Below, piece by piece: positions 9,253 to 18,626 of a stretch of 64,000 nt of DNA. Both the position numbers and the translations under genes were made by a program. A model generated the notes under the pieces. That model had not been told where the DNA came from. It made no database searches and saw only the letters and a program-made list of their open reading frames with translations. Position 1 is the first letter of the stretch. Every line of letters begins with the position of its first letter. The stretch lies in assembly GCF_024172125.1 (NCBI RefSeq), contig NZ_JAMZEA010000007.1, positions 62,001 through 126,000 of the forward strand, given 5' to 3'. The stretch comes from Actinomadura rupiterrae. GTDB taxonomy: Bacteria > Actinomycetota > Actinomycetes > Streptosporangiales > Streptosporangiaceae.

Positions 9253-10482
9253 TCAGCTGACGGTGACGGTGGCGCCGGACGCGCCGTCCTGCGCGACCAC
9301 GGTGCCGTCCGAAGCGGTCACCGTGCCGTCCTCACCGATCTCAAGCCCCATCTCCTCGGCGATCCGCATCGCCTCCTCGATCAGGGTCTCCACGATCTGC
9401 GCCTCCGGGACGGTCTTGATGACCTTGCCCTTGACGAAGATCTGGCCCTTGCCGTTGCCGGACGCGACGCCGAGGTCGGCCTCGCGGGCCTCGCCCGGGC
9501 CGTTCACGACGCAGCCCATGACGGCCACCCGCAGCGGGACGGGGAAGCCCTTGAGCCCGGCGGTGACCTCCTCGGCGAGGGTGTAGACGTCGACCTGCGC
9601 GCGCCCGCAGGACGGGCAGGACACGATCTCCAGGCCGCGCTGCTTGAGGCCGAGCGACTCCAGGATCTGCGAGCCGACCTTGACCTCCTCGACCGGCGGC
9701 GCCGACAGCGACACCCGGATCGTGTCGCCGATGCCCTGCGCCAGCAGCGCGCCGAAGGCCACCGAGGACTTCACCGTGCCCTGGAAGGCCGGACCGGCCT
9801 CGGTCACGCCGAGGTGCAGCGGGTAGTCGCAGGCGGCGGCCAGCTGCCGGTACGCCTCGATCATGACGACCGGGTCGTTGTGCTTGACGGAGATCTTGAT
9901 GTCGCGGAAGTCGTGCTCCTCGAACAGCGAGCACTCCCAGAGCGCCGACTCGACCAGCGCCTCGGGCGTGGCCTTGCCGTACTTCTCCAGCAGCCGCTTG
10001 TCGAGCGACCCGGCGTTCACGCCGATCCGGATCGGCACGCCGGCGTCCTTGGCCGCGCGCGCGATCTCGCCGACCTTGTCGTCGAACTTCTTGATGTTGC
10101 CCGGGTTCACCCGCACCGCCGCGCATCCGGCGTCGATCGCCGCGAACACGTACTTCGGCTGGAAGTGGATGTCGGCGATCACCGGGATCGGCGACTTGCG
10201 CGCGATCGCGGGCAGCGCCTCGGCGTCGTCCTGCGACGGCACCGCCACCCGGACGATCTGGCAGCCCGACGCGGTCAGCTCCGCGATCTGCTGCAGCGTG
10301 CTGTTCACATCGGCGGTGAGTGTGGTCGTCATGGACTGCACCGAGACCGGGGCGTCGCCGCCCACCGGCACGCTGCCGACCATGATCTGACGGGACTTGC
10401 GACGTTCGCCGAGCGGCCATACCGCCGCTCCGGTCTCCCGGTCGCCGCCCCGGACCGTTGGAATACCCAGTGAAACGCTCAT
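9253..10482 (-). CDS. ispG: 4-hydroxy-3-methylbut-2-en-1-yl diphosphate synthase
   Basis: Converts methylerythritol cyclodiphosphate to HMBPP in the MEP isoprenoid pathway. 409 residues, soluble. The TIM-barrel half carries SVQSMTTTLTADV, DIHFQPKYV and VRVNPGNI; the C-terminal half carries the [4Fe-4S] ligands in CPSCGRAQVDVY and in CVVNGPGEAREAD. A short acidic C-terminal tail (TVTASDGTVVAQDG) extends past the conserved core. It is the last gene of dxr-rip1-ispG, about 100 bases after rip1, and is followed by a strong hairpin. The order matches M. tuberculosis Rv2870c-Rv2868c. Confidence 0.98.
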   Translation of the reverse strand: MSVSLGIPTVRGGDRETGAAVWPLGERRKSRQIMVGSVPVGGDAPVSVQSMTTTLTADVNSTLQQIAELTASGCQIVRVAVPSQDDAEALPAIARKSPIPVIADIHFQPKYVFAAIDAGCAAVRVNPGNIKKFDDKVGEIARAAKDAGVPIRIGVNAGSLDKRLLEKYGKATPEALVESALWECSLFEEHDFRDIKISVKHNDPVVMIEAYRQLAAACDYPLHLGVTEAGPAFQGTVKSSVAFGALLAQGIGDTIRVSLSAPPVEEVKVGSQILESLGLKQRGLEIVSCPSCGRAQVDVYTLAEEVTAGLKGFPVPLRVAVMGCVVNGPGEAREADLGVASGNGKGQIFVKGKVIKTVPEAQIVETLIEEAMRIAEEMGLEIGEDGTVTASDGTVVAQDGASGATVTVS

Positions 10483-10584
10483 CCCACTCCCTCACGCTCT
10501 CGCCCACCCAACCCTAAGTGCACGTAGTGGGTGGCATGGCGCGTATCGGTGTCGAAGTCGGTGACTCTTTGTAGCGATTCGGTG

Positions 10585-11775
10585 TCACCCAGGTATCTGG
10601 AGTGGATTGAACAGGTCCGCGAGGATCAGCAGCAACCCGAGTCCCACCAGTACCAGCACCGCGAGATAGGTGACGGGCATGAGTTTCGTCATATCGACCG
10701 GGCCGGGGTCGGGACGTCCCCTCAGCCTCGCCAGCCACGCCCGGACGCGCTCCCAGACCACGATCGCCAGGTGCCCGCCGTCCAGCGGCAGCAGCGGCAG
10801 TACGTTCAGCGCTCCGAGGAAGACGTTCACCGACACCACGAGCTGGAGGAACAGGAAGGTCTTGTCCCGGGCCGTGCTGTGCGAGGAGAAGATCTGCCCG
10901 GACACCTCGGTCGCCCCGACGACGCTGCCGACCTGGCCGCCCGGGGTGCTCGCCCGGTCCGGCGAGAACAGCTTGGGGATCGCCTGCGGCAGGCCCGCCG
11001 CGACCTTGCCGACGCCCTTGACCATCAGGCCGAGCGTCCGGCCCGCGTAGGCGGCCGCGCCGACGGGGCCCTTCCGCTCGTAGTGGCGCCCGACGACCTT
11101 GGACGAGATGCCGACGAACGAAGCGCCGTCCACGTCGGCGAGGGTGATCCGCAGCGTCTGCTCGGTGCCGCCGCGCCTGATCACCACCGGCACGGCCTGG
11201 CCCGGTTTCGTCTTGTCGATGGCCTTCCGGAACTGGGACCAGTCGGCGACCGGCGTCCCGTTGAAGACCTCGATCCGGTCGCCCGGCTCGATCCCGGACG
11301 CCTTGGCGGGTGACCGCGGGCGCCCCGAGCAGGACGTCGAGGCGCCCGCCGGGACGCAGTCGGCGACCTTGTCCACCGTCGTGCTCGGCGTGCCGAGGTG
11401 CAGCTCGCCGAGCGTCATCGCCGTGACCGCGAGCAGCAGGAACGCGAACGCGAAGTTCGCCACCACCCCCGCGGCGATCACGACCGCGCGCCGCCCGGCG
11501 GGCTGCCGGTAGAAGGCGCGCTCGCGGTCCTCCTCGGCGATCTCCTCCAGCGGGGTGTAGCCGACGATCTTGACGAACCCGCCCAGCGGCAGCGCCTTCA
11601 CGCCGTACTCGGTCTCGCCGCGGCGGCGGGACCACAGCGTCGGCCCGAAGCCGACGAAGTACTGGGTGGCCTTCATGCCGAACCGCTTGGCCGTCAGCAG
11701 GTGCCCGCCCTCGTGCAGCATGACCGACACCAGCAGCGCCACGACGAAGGCCGCGGCGCCGAGGAGAAAGGCCAT
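10585..11775 (-). CDS. rip1: Site-2 intramembrane metalloprotease of the Rip1/RseP family
   Basis: Intramembrane zinc protease that typically cleaves anti-sigma factors after a first cut. Starting at ATG 11775 (AAGGGGG ribosome site) the 396-residue protein opens with a membrane segment containing HEGGH at residues 21-25, the metal site. A PDZ-type domain lies in the middle, including GIEPGDRIEVFNG. The second catalytic segment is NVLPLLPLDGGHL, and a last membrane helix is near the C-terminus. An upstream in-frame extension exists but has no ribosome site. Encoded between dxr and ispG, as in mycobacteria, with a 47-base gap to dxr suggesting one transcript. Confidence 0.95.
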   Translation of the reverse strand: MAFLLGAAAFVVALLVSVMLHEGGHLLTAKRFGMKATQYFVGFGPTLWSRRRGETEYGVKALPLGGFVKIVGYTPLEEIAEEDRERAFYRQPAGRRAVVIAAGVVANFAFAFLLLAVTAMTLGELHLGTPSTTVDKVADCVPAGASTSCSGRPRSPAKASGIEPGDRIEVFNGTPVADWSQFRKAIDKTKPGQAVPVVIRRGGTEQTLRITLADVDGASFVGISSKVVGRHYERKGPVGAAAYAGRTLGLMVKGVGKVAAGLPQAIPKLFSPDRASTPGGQVGSVVGATEVSGQIFSSHSTARDKTFLFLQLVVSVNVFLGALNVLPLLPLDGGHLAIVVWERVRAWLARLRGRPDPGPVDMTKLMPVTYLAVLVLVGLGLLLILADLFNPLQIPG

Positions 11776-11822
11776 CCGGCAGCCCCCTTCGGGCGGTCGC
11801 GCCGCCGGGGCCGCTCCCCCGG

Positions 11823-13100
11823 TCAGCCGGTGCGGGTCAGCGCGCGGGCGCGCTCCCTGGCCCACGCGTCGGCGGCCAGGACGTCCTCGACGGCGAGGTC
11901 GGCCGGTCCGGCGCCGCGGGCCGCGTGCTCCTCCACTACCCGGGCGACGGTGTCGACTATCCCCAGGAAGGGCAGGGTTCCCGCCCGGAACGCGTCAACG
12001 CACTCCTCGTTCGCCGCGTTGAACACCGCCGGGAACGTCCCGCCTTCGGCGCCGACGTGGCGGGCCAGGCGAACCGCCGGGAATGCCTCGTCGTCCAGGG
12101 GGAACAGCTCCCACGTGTGCGCACGGGTCCAGTCCACACCCGGCGCGGCGCCGGGGACGCGGTCCGGCCAGTCCAGGCCGAGCGCGATCGGTAGCCGCAT
12201 GTCGGGCGGACTGGTCTGGGCGAGGGTCGAGCCGTCGACGAACTCGACCATGGAATGGATGAAGGACTGCGGATGGACCATCACCTCGATGCGGTCCATC
12301 GGCACGTCGAACAGCAGGTGCGCCTCGATGACCTCCAGCGCCTTGTTCACCAGGGTCGCCGAGTTGATCGTGATGACCGGGCCCATGTCCCAGGTCGGGT
12401 GGTTCAGCGCCTGCTCCACGGTGACGTCGGCCAATTCTGCGCGGGTGCGGTCGCGGAACGGCCCGCCGCTGGCGGTGAGCACCAACCGCCGGACCTCCTC
12501 GGCGCGCCCGCCGCGCAGGCACTGCGCGAGCGCCGAGTGCTCGGAGTCGACCGGGACGATCTGGCCGGGCCGGGCCCGCCGCTTCACCAGCGGGCCGCCG
12601 ACGATCAGCGACTCCTTGTTGGCGAGCGCGAGGGTGCGGCCCGCGTCCAGCGCGGCCAGCGTCGATGCGAGGCCGAGCGCGCCGGTCACGCCGTTCAGCA
12701 CCACGTCGCAGGGCAGCGCCGCGACCTCGGCGACCGCGTCCGGACCGGCGACGATCTTCGGGATCGGGTACTCACCGGAGCTGTAGCCGCGCTTGCTCGC
12801 CTCGGCGTAGAAGGCGAGCTGGAGGTCCTGCGCGGCCGAGCCGCGCGCGACGGCCACCACGTCGGGACGGAACTCCAGGGCCTGCGCGGCGAGCAGGTCG
12901 ACCCGCCCGCCGCCGGCCGCGAGGGCGGTCACCCGGAACCGGCCCGGGTTGCGGCGGATCACGTCGAGGGCCTGCGTGCCGATCGACCCGGTGGAGCCGA
13001 GCAGGACCACCTCGCGGGGGCGCGCTCCGGAGGTCGCTCCGTCGGGTGCTTCGGCCGGGTTTCCAGTCGCGGTTCCAGTCACCGTCCCATTGTCGGCCAT
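11823..13100 (-). CDS. dxr: 1-deoxy-D-xylulose 5-phosphate reductoisomerase
   Basis: First committed enzyme of the MEP pathway, reducing and rearranging DXP to MEP with NADPH. 425 residues from ATG 13100, a little longer than usual because of about 30 extra Gly/Thr/Ala-rich N-terminal residues. The NADPH fold is seen in VVLLGSTGSIGTQALDVIRR. The substrate/metal region has NKESLIVGG and VDSEHSALAQCL. The flexible loop and C-terminal helices follow (LNHPTWDMGPVITINSAT; VFNAANEECVDAF). The frame happens to stay open far upstream, but that DNA belongs to other genes. First gene of dxr-rip1-ispG. Confidence 0.97.
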   Translation of the reverse strand: MADNGTVTGTATGNPAEAPDGATSGARPREVVLLGSTGSIGTQALDVIRRNPGRFRVTALAAGGGRVDLLAAQALEFRPDVVAVARGSAAQDLQLAFYAEASKRGYSSGEYPIPKIVAGPDAVAEVAALPCDVVLNGVTGALGLASTLAALDAGRTLALANKESLIVGGPLVKRRARPGQIVPVDSEHSALAQCLRGGRAEEVRRLVLTASGGPFRDRTRAELADVTVEQALNHPTWDMGPVITINSATLVNKALEVIEAHLLFDVPMDRIEVMVHPQSFIHSMVEFVDGSTLAQTSPPDMRLPIALGLDWPDRVPGAAPGVDWTRAHTWELFPLDDEAFPAVRLARHVGAEGGTFPAVFNAANEECVDAFRAGTLPFLGIVDTVARVVEEHAARGAGPADLAVEDVLAADAWARERARALTRTG

Positions 13101-13292
13101 GACCGGCCAGGGCGCGGCCCGCCCGCACCGGACCGGCACAGGGCCGTCACTAGCCCGAACGCGGAAACCCGCTGTTCGCCTCTGACAAAGTTTGTCTAGA
13201 TATGCCCCTTTCGGTGTCAGCCTGCCCGGCATACCGTCCGCAGGCGGGCTTCCACCGCATCCCCGTCTCCACCCCCGACTCAGGGAGACCCG

Positions 13293-14348
13293 ATGGGAAG
13301 CATCCCTCGCCGCCCCACCCCCCGCCGCATCGTCCTCACCCTGCTCGGCGCCGCCGCCCTCGTGCCCCTCGCCGCGGGCACCGCGCTCGCCGATCCCGCC
13401 CCCACCGCCCCGCGCGACCGCGCCCCTACGGCGCCGGTCACCAACCCGAACCCCACCGCGCCCGACCCGACCGCGCCGTTCGCCCCCGGCCCGACCGCGC
13501 CGGTCGTCCACCCGCTGGCCGCCGGCGCCCCCTCCCAGCAGGCGCTGCAGAAGTTCTGGACGCCGCAGCGGATGCGATCGGCCGTCCCGATGGACGCGCT
13601 CACCAGCACGCGCACCGCCACGCCGGAGCAGGTGCGCAAGGGCCTGCCGGCGATCATCCAGTACTCGCAGCCGAACGGCGGCTCGGCCTGGACCGGCGGC
13701 GGCGCGGTCACCAAGACCGCCGGACGGGTGTTCTTCACCTACCAGGGCGGCACGCACTCCTGCTCGGGCGACGCCATCACCAGCGCGAACAAGAGCGTCG
13801 TCATCACCGCCGGGCACTGCGTCAAGCTCAGCGGGGCCTGGCACACCAACTGGGTGTTCGTCCCGGGCTACAACAACGGCAACGCCCCCTACGGCACCTG
13901 GGCCGCCGCCAAGACGCTGTCCACCCCGCAGTGGACGGCCAGCGAGGACATCAACTACGACGTCGGCGCGGCCGTGGTGAGCCCGCTGAACGGCCGGGCG
14001 CTCACCGACGTCGTCGGCGGCCAGGGCATCGCGTTCAACCAGGCGCGCGGCCAGGTCATGTACGCCTTCGGCTACCCGGCGGCCTCGCCCTACGACGGCA
14101 CGAAGCTGATCTACTGCTCCGGGACGGTCATCAACGACTTCCTGACCAGCAACGATCAGGGCATCGGCTGCAACCAGACCGGCGGCGCGAGCGGCGGGCC
14201 GTGGTTCCTGAAGTTCAGCGAGGCCACGGGCACCGGCATCCAGAACTCGGTGAACAGCTTCAAGTACAACTTCCTGCCGAACTACATGTTCGGCCCCTAC
14301 TTCGGCACCGACGCGCAGAACCTCTACAACACCGCCCAGTCGTCCTGA
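13293..14348 (+). CDS. Secreted trypsin-like serine endopeptidase
   Basis: 351 residues with a signal peptide (RRIVLTLLGAAALVPLAAG, cleavage near ALADP). A Pro/Thr/Ala-rich propeptide with repeated PTAP motifs follows, then a chymotrypsin-fold domain. The triad is visible as TAGHC (His), EDINYDVGAAV (Asp) and GGASGGPW (Ser). Paired Cys around HSCSG/AGHC and IYCSG/GIGCNQ fit two disulfides. The fold resembles bacterial glutamyl-endopeptidase-like enzymes, but specificity cannot be read from the sequence. ATG 13293 has GGGAG upstream. Transcribed divergently from dxr with a 190-base gap. Confidence 0.92.
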   Translation: MGSIPRRPTPRRIVLTLLGAAALVPLAAGTALADPAPTAPRDRAPTAPVTNPNPTAPDPTAPFAPGPTAPVVHPLAAGAPSQQALQKFWTPQRMRSAVPMDALTSTRTATPEQVRKGLPAIIQYSQPNGGSAWTGGGAVTKTAGRVFFTYQGGTHSCSGDAITSANKSVVITAGHCVKLSGAWHTNWVFVPGYNNGNAPYGTWAAAKTLSTPQWTASEDINYDVGAAVVSPLNGRALTDVVGGQGIAFNQARGQVMYAFGYPAASPYDGTKLIYCSGTVINDFLTSNDQGIGCNQTGGASGGPWFLKFSEATGTGIQNSVNSFKYNFLPNYMFGPYFGTDAQNLYNTAQSS

Positions 14349-14419
14349 CCGGTTCCCCACTGGGACGCGCCCGGTGGAGGACCGCATGAGGTGACGGGGA
14401 CGCGCGCGGCGGCCTCGTC

Positions 14420-15764
14420 TTACGCCCGTGCCCAGCGCCGACCTGCGTCCTGCTCGTGAGCGGTCTGGTCGGCGAGGGGCAGGGTGAGGACGAAGGCCGC
14501 GCCGCCGTCCGGGGCGTCCTCGACGACGAGCGTGCCGCCATGCCGGTTGGCGATCTCCCGCGCGATCGGCAGGCCGAGTCCGCTGCCCCCGGCGTCCCGG
14601 CTGCGCGCGGCGTCCAGCCGGGTGAACCGGTCGAAGATCCGGTCCCGCTCGCCCGGCGGCACGCCCGGCCCGTCGTCGGTGACGGTCAGCACGGCCTTCC
14701 CGCCGCGCGCCCGGACCGTCACCAGCACCTTGCCGGAGGCGTGCCGGTCCGCGTTGGCCAGCAGGTTCACCACGGCGCGGGCGAGCTGGAGCCGGTTGCC
14801 GAGGACCGGCACGTCCGGATCGGCGTCGACCACCACCGGGACGCGCGCCTGCCGCCGCCGGCTCTCCGCGCGGGCGAGCGCGCCGAGGTCCAGCAGCGTG
14901 CGATCGGGCTCGACACCGGCGTCCAGCCGGGCCAGCGCGAGCAGGTCGTCCACGATCTGGTGCAGCCGGTCGGCGTCGCGCAGCGCGTCCCGCAGGGTGC
15001 GCAGCAGGTCGGTGTCGGCGGGGTCGTCGAGCGCGAGCTCCAGCCGGGTGCGCAGGCCGGTGAGCGGCGTGCGCAGCTCGTGCGAGGCGTCGGAGGTGAA
15101 CCGGCGCTGCTGCGCCACCGTGCCCTCCAGCCGCTCGACCGCGCCCTCCAGCCGGTCCAGGGTCGCGTTCACCGTGGTGGCGAGGCCCGCGATCTCGTCC
15201 CCGGTGTCCGGCACCGGCACCCGCTGTGACAGGTCGGACGCGGTGATGTCGGCCAGCCCCTGCTCGATCCGGCGGACCGGCCGCAGCGGCCTGGCCGACC
15301 GCCCGCCACACCCCGAACGCCACCAGCGCCAGGACGGCGGCGCAGAGCAGGCCGAGCACGAGCTGCGCGGAGAAGCTGGCCACGAACCACGGCTCCGGGA
15401 CGGCCGCGTACACCGTGGCGTCGCCGTACACGGACTCGATGTCGTAGCCGACCACGGCCGCGCACTCGTCCGCTATGCGATCGTCGTTGCAGACCCGGTC
15501 GTCCACGCGGTTGTCGTCGGCGCCCGGGAGCTTGTGCGACATCGCGCGCCCGCCGGAGACCGACGCGGACGCGGCGATGACCCGGCCGGTCCGGTCGTCC
15601 ACTATCTGGATCGCCAGCGACCGCCCCTCGGGCGGGATCGGGTCGGGAAGCCGCGCGGTCGTCGCGGCGACGGTGACTCGGGCGCGGATGGAACGCGGCC
15701 GCGCCCGGTGGAGGCTCGGCCTGCGAGGCGCGCCCTGCGTCGACAGTGCCGCACCGTCTCCCAT
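14420..15764 (-). pseudogene. Sensor histidine kinase, frameshifted and apparently lacking its first membrane helix
   Basis: The C-terminal part (14420 to about 15290) is an intact kinase. It has a HAMP exit (DTGDEIAGLATTVNAT), an H-box (SDASHELRTPLTGL), an N-box (NLLANADRHASG) and G-boxes (DDGPGVPPGERDRIF, GGSGLGLPIAREI). The N-terminal part (about 15300-15764) is in another frame and ends in a membrane helix, LVLGLLCAAVLALVAFGVWR. The frames must be joined by skipping one base near 15285-15305, inside the HAMP. N-terminally, RPRSIRARVTVAAT runs directly into RLPDPIPPEGRSLAIQ, where relatives carry a first helix and part of the sensor, suggesting a deletion. A strong AAAGGAGG sits just before ATG 15764. 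No response regulator is adjacent. Confidence 0.75.
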
Positions 15765-16116
15765 GCCTCCTTTCTAAGCGGGCGCCGTCCAACAACCGGC
15801 AAAGCGGGCTCCTCGGGGGCGCCACGGGCGTCCCCCGACCCCGCCACCGAGGTTCCGGTCGGGGTTCGGACTCCCTGGCACAGGGGTTCCGGACCCGCCG
15901 AGGGGTTCCCCGATCCGCCCGCGCGGTTCGGGGAGTTCCCCGCCGGGCAGACCGGCCTTACCCGACAGCGCCGCCGGCCCCCGCCCGCGACAGGCCGGAC
16001 GGAAGATCGCCGCACCGATGCTTTGCCGCTCCTTGCACCCCGCGTAGCTGGTAGAACACAATCGGCGATCTATAACTGGAAGAGTGATCCCGACTCCCGC
16101 CACGGGGGGAATGGCA
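15765..16116. other. Intergenic region between the kinase remnant and a small CxxC gene
   Basis: No gene was recognised. The left part has several copies of a GGGGTTCCGGAC-like word between about 15840 and 15925. The right part (about 16050-16090) is richer in A/T and contains TATAAC at 16071, a possible -10 element for the small gene at 16117; no good -35 element is visible. Confidence 0.3.
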
Positions 16117-16398
16117 ATGGTTCCGCAGGGCGAGCTGAGGTTCGATCCCAGCGCGCTGAGCGCCGCGCAACGCGAGGGCGACGCTTGCGTCGTCTGCCAC
16201 AAGAGGTGGCCGCGTCCGCGCGTGCGCGTCGGTCGCCTGCCGGACGGCCGGGAGGTGGTGGCGTGCGACGACTGCGCGCCCGTGCTGCCCGTGCCCCGGG
16301 CGCGATCGAGGGTGACGCGGAACCCGAAGGAGCGGGACACCGATGCCGAAGGACCGGTGGTGGAACCGGCGTCGGCTACCGCGGCGGCCTTCCAGTAG
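16117..16398 (+). CDS. Small double-CxxC (probable zinc-binding) hypothetical protein
   Basis: 93 residues. ATG 16117 is preferred over GTG 16084 and ATG 16111 because a run of G lies 7 bases before it. The core is CVVCHKRWPRPRVRVGRLPDGR followed by CDDCAPVLP; two CxxC pairs 26 residues apart suggest a small zinc knuckle. Basic residues between the pairs could contact nucleic acid. No membrane segment. I do not recognise a named family and no function can be assigned. A strong hairpin follows at 16537. Confidence 0.6.
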   Translation: MVPQGELRFDPSALSAAQREGDACVVCHKRWPRPRVRVGRLPDGREVVACDDCAPVLPVPRARSRVTRNPKERDTDAEGPVVEPASATAAAFQ

Positions 16399-16536
16399 GC
16401 CGCCACGCGACTGGAGATCTCTCCAGGAGAGGTGACCGGGGATTCGGGGGGAGAACCGGTCCGGCCTCAGAAGGCGCGCCCGGCTGGGGGCGGTCGGGCG
16501 CGCCACCCCTCCCCCGCCCGGCCCACCGGCACCGCG

Positions 16537-16559
16537 GACCACGTCCACGCGACGTGGTC
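16537..16559. terminator. Bidirectional terminator between convergent genes
   Basis: Perfect 9-bp inverted repeat (16537-16545 with 16551-16559), 5-base loop, followed on the plus strand by a pyrimidine-rich TCTTCTTC tail. It sits between the stops of the genes ending at 16398 (+) and 16628 (-). Confidence 0.7.
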
Positions 16560-16627
16560 TTCTTCATGCGCGACCGGACGGCTTCACGCGCGGGCGCGGC
16601 GGCTTCGTGCCTGGCCGGACGGCGGGG

Positions 16628-17959
16628 TCAGCTCTTCGCGGCGAGGACCTCGTTCCAGCGGCGCACCCAGTCGGTGTACTCCGTGCACGTCGAGCTGCTG
16701 CCGTCGCCGCCGCCCTTCGCGCACGCCTTCTCCGGGGTGTGCGCGAACAGCACCTTGTCGATGAAGGCGCGGTCGCCCACGTGGTAGGCGTTGCAGAACG
16801 CCTGCTTCAGCCGGTCGCCCGAGCACGCCTGCGGGTTGGCGGGCGCGACGCCGTTCCACTCGGCGACCTGCTGCTGGACGTCGGGCGAGGCCGTCCACTG
16901 GAGCCACTGGTACATGCAGTTCGGGTGCTCGGCGCGGGCGCCGATCATCCACCCCGTCATCCAGCCGGACACCCCGTCGGACGGCGCCACGCCCTGCACC
17001 GGACGGCCCGCGCGGGTCAGCACGTCCACCTGGTAGGGCCACGCCTCGCCGAGCACGGCGTTGGTGACCGCGCCCTTCAGGTCGGGCTGCCCGCCCGCGA
17101 ACATGCTCACCGCGTCGGACGCCTGGCTCCAGTACTGCGCGACGTAGGGGCGCTGCCGCTTCAGCAGCGCCACGGCCGCGTCGAGCTGCTTCTGGGTCAG
17201 CGAGTACGGGTCGCGGATCTTCAGCGAGCGCTGGTGGGACCGCAGGTACAGCGCGGCGTCGGAGATGGTCAGCGGCGAGTCGCGCATGACGACCTTGCCG
17301 CCGTACCGGCGCACCTGGTCGGTGTCGAACAGCCCGCCCCACCCGGTCGGCGTCTGGACCTGCTGGGTGTCGTACATGACCAGGTTGAAGCCCCAGGTGA
17401 ACGGGACCGCGTAGGTCTTGTCGTCCTTGCCGCTCTTGTCGTTCTTGCCGTGCAGCAGCGTGCGGAGCTTCGGCTCCAGCTTGCGGTAGCCGTCCACCAG
17501 GTCGGGGTTGACCGGCGCCACGTCGCCGTCGGTGACCAGCTGACCGGCGATCTCGGGCGGCGCGGCGACGCCGTCGTAGCGGCGGCCCTTGTTGTGCATG
17601 AGGTCGCGGGCCTCCTGCGGGGTGCGGACGACCCGCCAGCCGACCTTGCAGCCGGTGCGCTCCTCGAACGGGCCGATCCAGTCGACCCGGGGGTCGCTGC
17701 CGCCGTTCTCCATCTGGCCGGGCATGGTCACCAGGTTCAGCGAGCCCTCGCCCTTGCCGAGCGCGCTCGCCATCCGGACCGTGCCGGTCTCGTGGGACTT
17801 GCCGCTGCACGCCGCCAGCATCGACGCGGCCAGCCCGGCCGCCGCCGCGGCCGCCAGGACGCGCCGCCGGGCGCGCCCTCCCTCGTTCCACGGAGACCGG
17901 CGAACACCCCGTCGCCCGTCCCGCCGGCCTGCGCGCCCCGCACCGGTCCACCGCAGCAT
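16628..17959 (-). CDS. Polyamine/spermidine-type ABC transporter substrate-binding lipoprotein
   Basis: 443 residues from ATG 17959 (GGGAGCG upstream). A basic N-terminus and hydrophobic stretch end in the lipobox LAAC followed by SGKSHETG, so the mature protein should be lipid-anchored outside the membrane. The body has PotD-like features: NLVTMPGQMENG, a GPFEERTGCKVGW segment, a VPFTWGFNLVMYDT strand and WPYQVDVL. No permease or ATPase gene is adjacent, so it is an orphan binding protein. It may serve a distant transporter, possibly the complete potABCD set at 46.2-50.3 kb. Substrate is inferred from family only. Confidence 0.85.
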   Translation of the reverse strand: MLRWTGAGRAGRRDGRRGVRRSPWNEGGRARRRVLAAAAAAGLAASMLAACSGKSHETGTVRMASALGKGEGSLNLVTMPGQMENGGSDPRVDWIGPFEERTGCKVGWRVVRTPQEARDLMHNKGRRYDGVAAPPEIAGQLVTDGDVAPVNPDLVDGYRKLEPKLRTLLHGKNDKSGKDDKTYAVPFTWGFNLVMYDTQQVQTPTGWGGLFDTDQVRRYGGKVVMRDSPLTISDAALYLRSHQRSLKIRDPYSLTQKQLDAAVALLKRQRPYVAQYWSQASDAVSMFAGGQPDLKGAVTNAVLGEAWPYQVDVLTRAGRPVQGVAPSDGVSGWMTGWMIGARAEHPNCMYQWLQWTASPDVQQQVAEWNGVAPANPQACSGDRLKQAFCNAYHVGDRAFIDKVLFAHTPEKACAKGGGDGSSSTCTEYTDWVRRWNEVLAAKS

Positions 17960-18281
17960 GTCGCTCCCGCTCCCCGTCCGCCGTCGGGGAGACTTTACCG
18001 CCGCACCGGCCGCGTCCGGACGACCATTACGGCGGAACGCCGGCGCGGCGCCCCGCGGCACGCTCGCCGCGCCCCCGCGGACGCGCATTATTCAGCCATT
18101 TATGCGAGCCATTAAAGGGCCGTTCCGGGAAAGCAGAAAACCGCCGCGACCCGGGAGGCAGTGGGTGCTGGCGTCCGCGCCACACACGGAGGTTGCTGGA
18201 GAGGGATATGGCGCGGGCTACTGCCGATGCTCGGGCCGCGGCGGTCACCGGTGGGGCGTGGCGAGGTTGGGGAACAGCGGA
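17960..18281. other. Gene-free stretch upstream of the binding lipoprotein
   Basis: No supported gene on either strand. A short A/T-richer block lies at about 18088-18120. This is the 5' side of the lipoprotein gene and the 3' side of the small gene at 18282-18626. Confidence 0.3.
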
Positions 18282-18626
18282 TCACCTTGCAGTGCTGCCT
18301 GGCCACGCGGTCACCGGTCCCCGGCGAGGCGGCGACGGTGTGACGCCCTCGAGACGGAGGAGATTCGAGGGGCGCCGCGCGTCCCGCCGGAGGTCGCGGG
18401 ACGGCCGGGGGCCGTCCGCACGCGGGTACTGCCTGCGATCGTTGTGTTGGATCACCTCGATCCGTGCGATGAGCCTGCGCGGGGTCTCGGCCTCCACGAA
18501 GTCCCCGGTGTCGAGCGTCCGCGGCGGGAGCGCCCACCAGTGGCCGGTGAACAGGCCGAACCAGACGGTCCAGCCCGGAAAGCGCCGGGAAAGCGCCTCG
18601 ACCTCCGCTGCGTGCTCGTCAGTCAT
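18282..18626 (-). CDS. Small hypothetical protein of an actinomycete-restricted type
   Basis: 114 residues with a strong AGGAAGG ribosome site 7 bases before ATG 18626. The first ~60 residues look like a real folded domain rich in aromatics (FPGWTVWFGLFTGHWWALPP, then RRLIARIEVIQ). The rest is Arg/Pro-rich and may be chance extension of the frame. Proteins of this look, with a conserved Trp-rich core and a C-terminal LIARI helix, are common in Actinomadura-like genomes beside regulators, but I know no assigned function. Confidence 0.55.
   Translation of the reverse strand: MTDEHAAEVEALSRRFPGWTVWFGLFTGHWWALPPRTLDTGDFVEAETPRRLIARIEVIQHNDRRQYPRADGPRPSRDLRRDARRPSNLLRLEGVTPSPPRRGPVTAWPGSTAR

Noticed and set aside
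11823..15764. A single 1313-codon open frame covering dxr and DNA to its right
   Set aside because: Only 11823-13100 is dxr; the middle is the antisense of the trypsin-like gene and the far end is the kinase N-terminal half. The frame is open by chance of high GC.
14484..16787. A 767-codon plus-strand frame opposite the kinase remnant
   Set aside because: Arg/Ser-rich nonsense composition and antisense to the clear histidine kinase motifs; no ribosome site.
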